From Methylobacter sp. (GTDB lineage Bacteria; Pseudomonadota; Gammaproteobacteria; Methylococcales; Methylomonadaceae): a stretch of DNA of 64,000 nucleotides. The notes below the pieces were generated by a model, which saw only the letters and a list, made by a program, of their open reading frames with translations, was not told the origin of the DNA and searched no databases. Shown here piece after piece: positions 61,412 to 64,000 of the stretch (positions are counted from its first letter, which is position 1; the number at the start of each line of letters is the position of its first letter). The stretch covers positions 62,001 through 126,000 of the forward strand of contig NZ_JAUXVR010000025.1 of NCBI RefSeq assembly GCF_030680395.1. Reading direction: 5' to 3'. A program made the position numbers and the translations under genes.

Positions 61412-64000
61412 GTGAAGAAGAGCAAGGTGCGCAATTTAACTAAAACTTTAGCGGTTGTATCGTTACTGGCACCGGCTAGTGGCCATACTTTAGGCATTGG
61501 TGAGATTAAATTACATTCGGCCCTTAATCAAAATCTGGATGCTGAGATTGCGTTAACATTGTCAGGCGAAAGCGTATCTGACATTAAGGTAAACCTGGCT
61601 CCACCTGAAAAATTTGATGAGGCGGGAGTGTCATGGACTTATTTTCTATCGAAAATTAAACTTGAAACCATTACTCATTCAAATGGTACGGCAGTCATTA
61701 AGCTGACTTCGAAGGAAGCGTTAAAGGAACCTTTTTTGGATTTTCTGCTCGAAGTCAGCTGGCCAAAAGGCAATTTGTATCGTGAGTTTACTGTATTGGT
61801 GGACCCTCCTTCAGTTTATAACCAGGCAACTATTCCCGTTTCAACCAGCACTGAACGCTATGCGCAACCCCCGGTCGCTATGCCGCAGCGTCAGTCGCAT
61901 GCAAATGGACAAAGCAGCGAGGGCGAATATGGGCCTACACTTGGAAATGATACGCTTTGGAGTGTGGCTGAACGTGCAAGAGGACAGAACGACGTTTCTG
62001 TAGAGCAAATGATGATTGCGATTTATGACGCAAATCCTGATGCTTTCTATAAAGGAAATGTCTATGCGTTAACTGCTGGAAAAATGCTGAGGATTCCTGA
62101 AAGAGAAGCTGTTCTAAAATTATCACGAAATCAGGCATTAGCGGAATTCAACCGGCATAAAAAAGCCTGGAAGAATCATTCGGCGCCCGCTCACGATGGA
62201 GTCGCAAAGGAAAAGTCTGTCCTGAGCAGAGCCGAAGGGTCTGGCGATAATCAGTTAACTCTGGTTGCCCCCACTAAAGCGGCGGTCGCCGATCACGCTG
62301 TTGTAACGTCGGTTAATGAACAGGCAAGTACTGAAAAGAAAGCAGTCGATGCATCTTCGGTAACCTCGGAGATTGTTAAAGGTAAAACTGAAAGGGGTGC
62401 AAGTGAAACCGTATCGGCCGACGGTGGGACGCAAAGCAAGATAGCAGAGTTGGAAAAACAGCTGGCGATGATGCAGGAATTGATCGCTTTAAAGGATCAA
62501 CAGCTCGCAGCTTTGCAGAATAAGTCTAAGGAAAATCCTGTTGTTCAAGAGCATGTAGCGCCGGGCCAGATTGTTGAGGCCAAACCTGCCGGCCAAGTCA
62601 CACTCGTTCCTCAATCGGCTGAGGCAGCGTCAGGCGAGATTGTGGCGCCCCAACCTGCTGACCAAGTAATGCCAGTTCCTCAGCCGCCTGAGTCAGTGTC
62701 AGGCGATGTTGTGACAACAAAGCCTGTAGATCAAGTTCCTCCAGTTTCCCAGCAAGCTGTCGCTCAGCCAGTACAGCCAGTGGCTCAACCGGAACCTGAA
62801 GCAGGTGGCTTATTCGATCCGTATTATCTGGGTGCGGGTGGTGCCGGGTCGGTGATTTTGGCGTTGATGGGATGGTTTTGGTGGCGGAAAAGCAAGGTTG
62901 ACGAGGAAACGAATACAGAAAGCATGTTTGCCTCTTCGGGCATGATCAACATGCCTGAAGCCGATGAAAGTCTTTCTGTACCGGTTGTCGAAGATGGCGC
63001 AATTCATGATGTGGGCACGGTAGGCGAAAGTTCTTTCTTAAGTGAATTTACACCGAGTGATTTTGACTCATTTGATACCGATCAGGGAGAAATTGATCCT
63101 ATATCCGAGGCTGATGTTTATCTTGCTTACGGTCGTTATCAGCAGGCCGAAGAACTAATACGGCAAGCGATTAAAGATCAGCCGAACCGCGATGAATGTA
63201 AGTTGAAATTGCTGGAAATTTTTTACGCTAACGAAAACAAAGCGGCTTTTGAAGTCTATGCCAATGAACTGGTAGAGGCAGGTAAGCAGAATGAGGTCGA
63301 GTTTTGGGAAAAAGCGGCTGAAATGGGGCGTGAGATTTGTCCTGACTTGCCATTATTTTCTTCAGGAGAAGATCTGTTTGCAGTGACTGACAATGCATCC
63401 GTTGAAAATAGTAATGAAAGTATCGGCGGAAATGGCGGGTTCAATAAAGAGAACCTATTTGCTGGAACGACTTCTTTCGGGGCGGCGGCCGGTGTGGGTT
63501 TTGCTAAGGAAACAACGGCACCAAAGAGTGAAGAGCTGGATATTGATTTAATTTTATCTGAAGCTGATTCTTTTGTTCATGAGCAGCGAAATAATGAAGA
63601 CATTGATTTCGATTTAAGTTCATTTTCAATGGACACCAAGGAATCGGATAAAGCGGAGAAAGATGTTGTCGCTTCCAGTGTTTTTGCGGATAAATCCTCA
63701 GATGCGCAGATAGAAAGCATTGATTTTGATTTAGGTTCATTCTCAATGGACACCAAGGAATCGGATGAAGCGGAGAAAGACTTTGTTGCTTCCAATGTTT
63801 TTTTGGACATGCCATCAGGGACACAGCTACCCAACAAACAGCAGGAGTTCGAAGCGTATATATTTGATTCCGGTTCCAATAATGCTGAAATAAATGAAAT
63901 CGAAAGTCTTGATTTTAGCGCTTTAGAAAATAGCAATAAAAAGCAACAGGATGTTGAATTTTCTACGGATAAGGCACTAGATTTTAATGATGATTTTGGC
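61412..64000 (+). CDS. fimV: FimV-like peptidoglycan-binding membrane protein (3' partial)
   Basis: The frame is open for 863 codons to the window end. Signal peptide (VRNLTKTLAVVSLLAPASG) then GIGEIKLHSALNQNLDAEI, the FimV N-terminal signature; LysM domain near residues 175-230 (LGNDTLWSVAERARG, MLRIP); coiled coil near 345-372; membrane helix near 475-493 (GAGGAGSVILALMGWFWW); then TPR-like residues (EADVYLAYGRYQQAEELIRQAI) and an acidic tail. Two 39-residue repeats starting IDFDLSSFSMDTKESD and IDFDLGSFSMDTKESD follow from 63602. GTG 61412 is the start chosen, GTG 61400 the alternative. FimV organises polar pili and c-di-GMP/cAMP outputs in pseudomonads. Confidence 0.93.
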   Translation, partial: MKKSKVRNLTKTLAVVSLLAPASGHTLGIGEIKLHSALNQNLDAEIALTLSGESVSDIKVNLAPPEKFDEAGVSWTYFLSKIKLETITHSNGTAVIKLTSKEALKEPFLDFLLEVSWPKGNLYREFTVLVDPPSVYNQATIPVSTSTERYAQPPVAMPQRQSHANGQSSEGEYGPTLGNDTLWSVAERARGQNDVSVEQMMIAIYDANPDAFYKGNVYALTAGKMLRIPEREAVLKLSRNQALAEFNRHKKAWKNHSAPAHDGVAKEKSVLSRAEGSGDNQLTLVAPTKAAVADHAVVTSVNEQASTEKKAVDASSVTSEIVKGKTERGASETVSADGGTQSKIAELEKQLAMMQELIALKDQQLAALQNKSKENPVVQEHVAPGQIVEAKPAGQVTLVPQSAEAASGEIVAPQPADQVMPVPQPPESVSGDVVTTKPVDQVPPVSQQAVAQPVQPVAQPEPEAGGLFDPYYLGAGGAGSVILALMGWFWWRKSKVDEETNTESMFASSGMINMPEADESLSVPVVEDGAIHDVGTVGESSFLSEFTPSDFDSFDTDQGEIDPISEADVYLAYGRYQQAEELIRQAIKDQPNRDECKLKLLEIFYANENKAAFEVYANELVEAGKQNEVEFWEKAAEMGREICPDLPLFSSGEDLFAVTDNASVENSNESIGGNGGFNKENLFAGTTSFGAAAGVGFAKETTAPKSEELDIDLILSEADSFVHEQRNNEDIDFDLSSFSMDTKESDKAEKDVVASSVFADKSSDAQIESIDFDLGSFSMDTKESDEAEKDFVASNVFLDMPSGTQLPNKQQEFEAYIFDSGSNNAEINEIESLDFSALENSNKKQQDVEFSTDKALDFNDDFG

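Overview
This 64 kb window looks like the chromosome of a gammaproteobacterial methanotroph (Methylococcales type). That placement is inferred from gene content: a pyrophosphate-dependent 6-phosphofructokinase directly after a class I fructose-1,6-bisphosphatase (typical of RuMP-pathway methylotrophs), a FimV/PilU/YcgR surface-motility set, a sterol desaturase-family protein, a Met-rich multicopper oxidase and many dispersed palindromic repeats. No methane monooxygenase, methanol dehydrogenase, rRNA or tRNA gene was seen here, so the assignment is not proven. The first gene (suhB) and the last gene (fimV) are cut by the window edges.

Layout. 0-5 kb: suhB (partial), then a minus-strand run of rimI, a family-4 uracil-DNA glycosylase, leuA and pssA. 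5-14 kb: a hypothetical gene, arfB, fbp, PPi-PFK, a GGCT-like protein overlapping dtd, a DUF2897 mini-protein, trhP (yegQ) preceded by three 63-bp tandem repeats, rraA, ispH, a rhodanese and hslR. 14-18.9 kb: a compact minus-strand gdx/sugE-tusB(dsrH)-dsrC operon, two tandem YcgR-like PilZ proteins, xseA and thpR. 19-24 kb: a membrane cytochrome b/c fusion behind a Tat-exported multicopper oxidase, a membrane protein and a diguanylate cyclase. 24.4-27.1 kb: yoaA-like helicase and tsaB.

27.1-34.2 kb is accessory. An AT-rich segment (unknown protein plus a protein with uracil-DNA-glycosylase-like motifs) abuts a GC-rich segment (YkgJ-type cysteine cluster protein, DUF1348, GST, an FMN/FAD two-module reductase, an AhpD-like protein and a divergent LysR regulator). 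34.4-39.6 kb holds the most unusual locus: a soluble protein with two repeated sensor-like modules and a C-terminal CheW domain, divergent from a three-gene amidoligase-GATase-YqaA operon with overlapping genes. 39.6-44.8 kb: aldehyde dehydrogenase, a short FAD-oxidoreductase relic, sterol desaturase-family protein, a complete 206-bp MITE with 8-bp target duplications, msrA and a cNMP-rhodanese protein.

45-64 kb: two tandem PilT/PilU-type ATPases, a ThiI/MnmA-like PP-loop protein with an NFACT-R-like tail overlapping a TusA gene, a CDF metal transporter, argJ, a MutT-TMP-synthase-like fusion, a relE relic, moaA, rhlE, DUF2288, a TPR protein, an LprI-like protein, DUF1415, a CBS-pair protein, adk, asd and the start of fimV.

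Functional threads: (1) carbon flux at the Fru-6-P/Fru-1,6-bisP node by opposed FBPase and PPi-PFK; (2) tRNA and sulfur modification (tusB, dsrC, ThiI-like + TusA, trhP, tsaB, dtd, two rhodaneses); (3) type IV pilus/c-di-GMP surface behaviour (PilU pair, FimV, YcgR pair, GGDEF). Intergenic spaces carry several families of short inverted-repeat elements, some acting plausibly as terminators.
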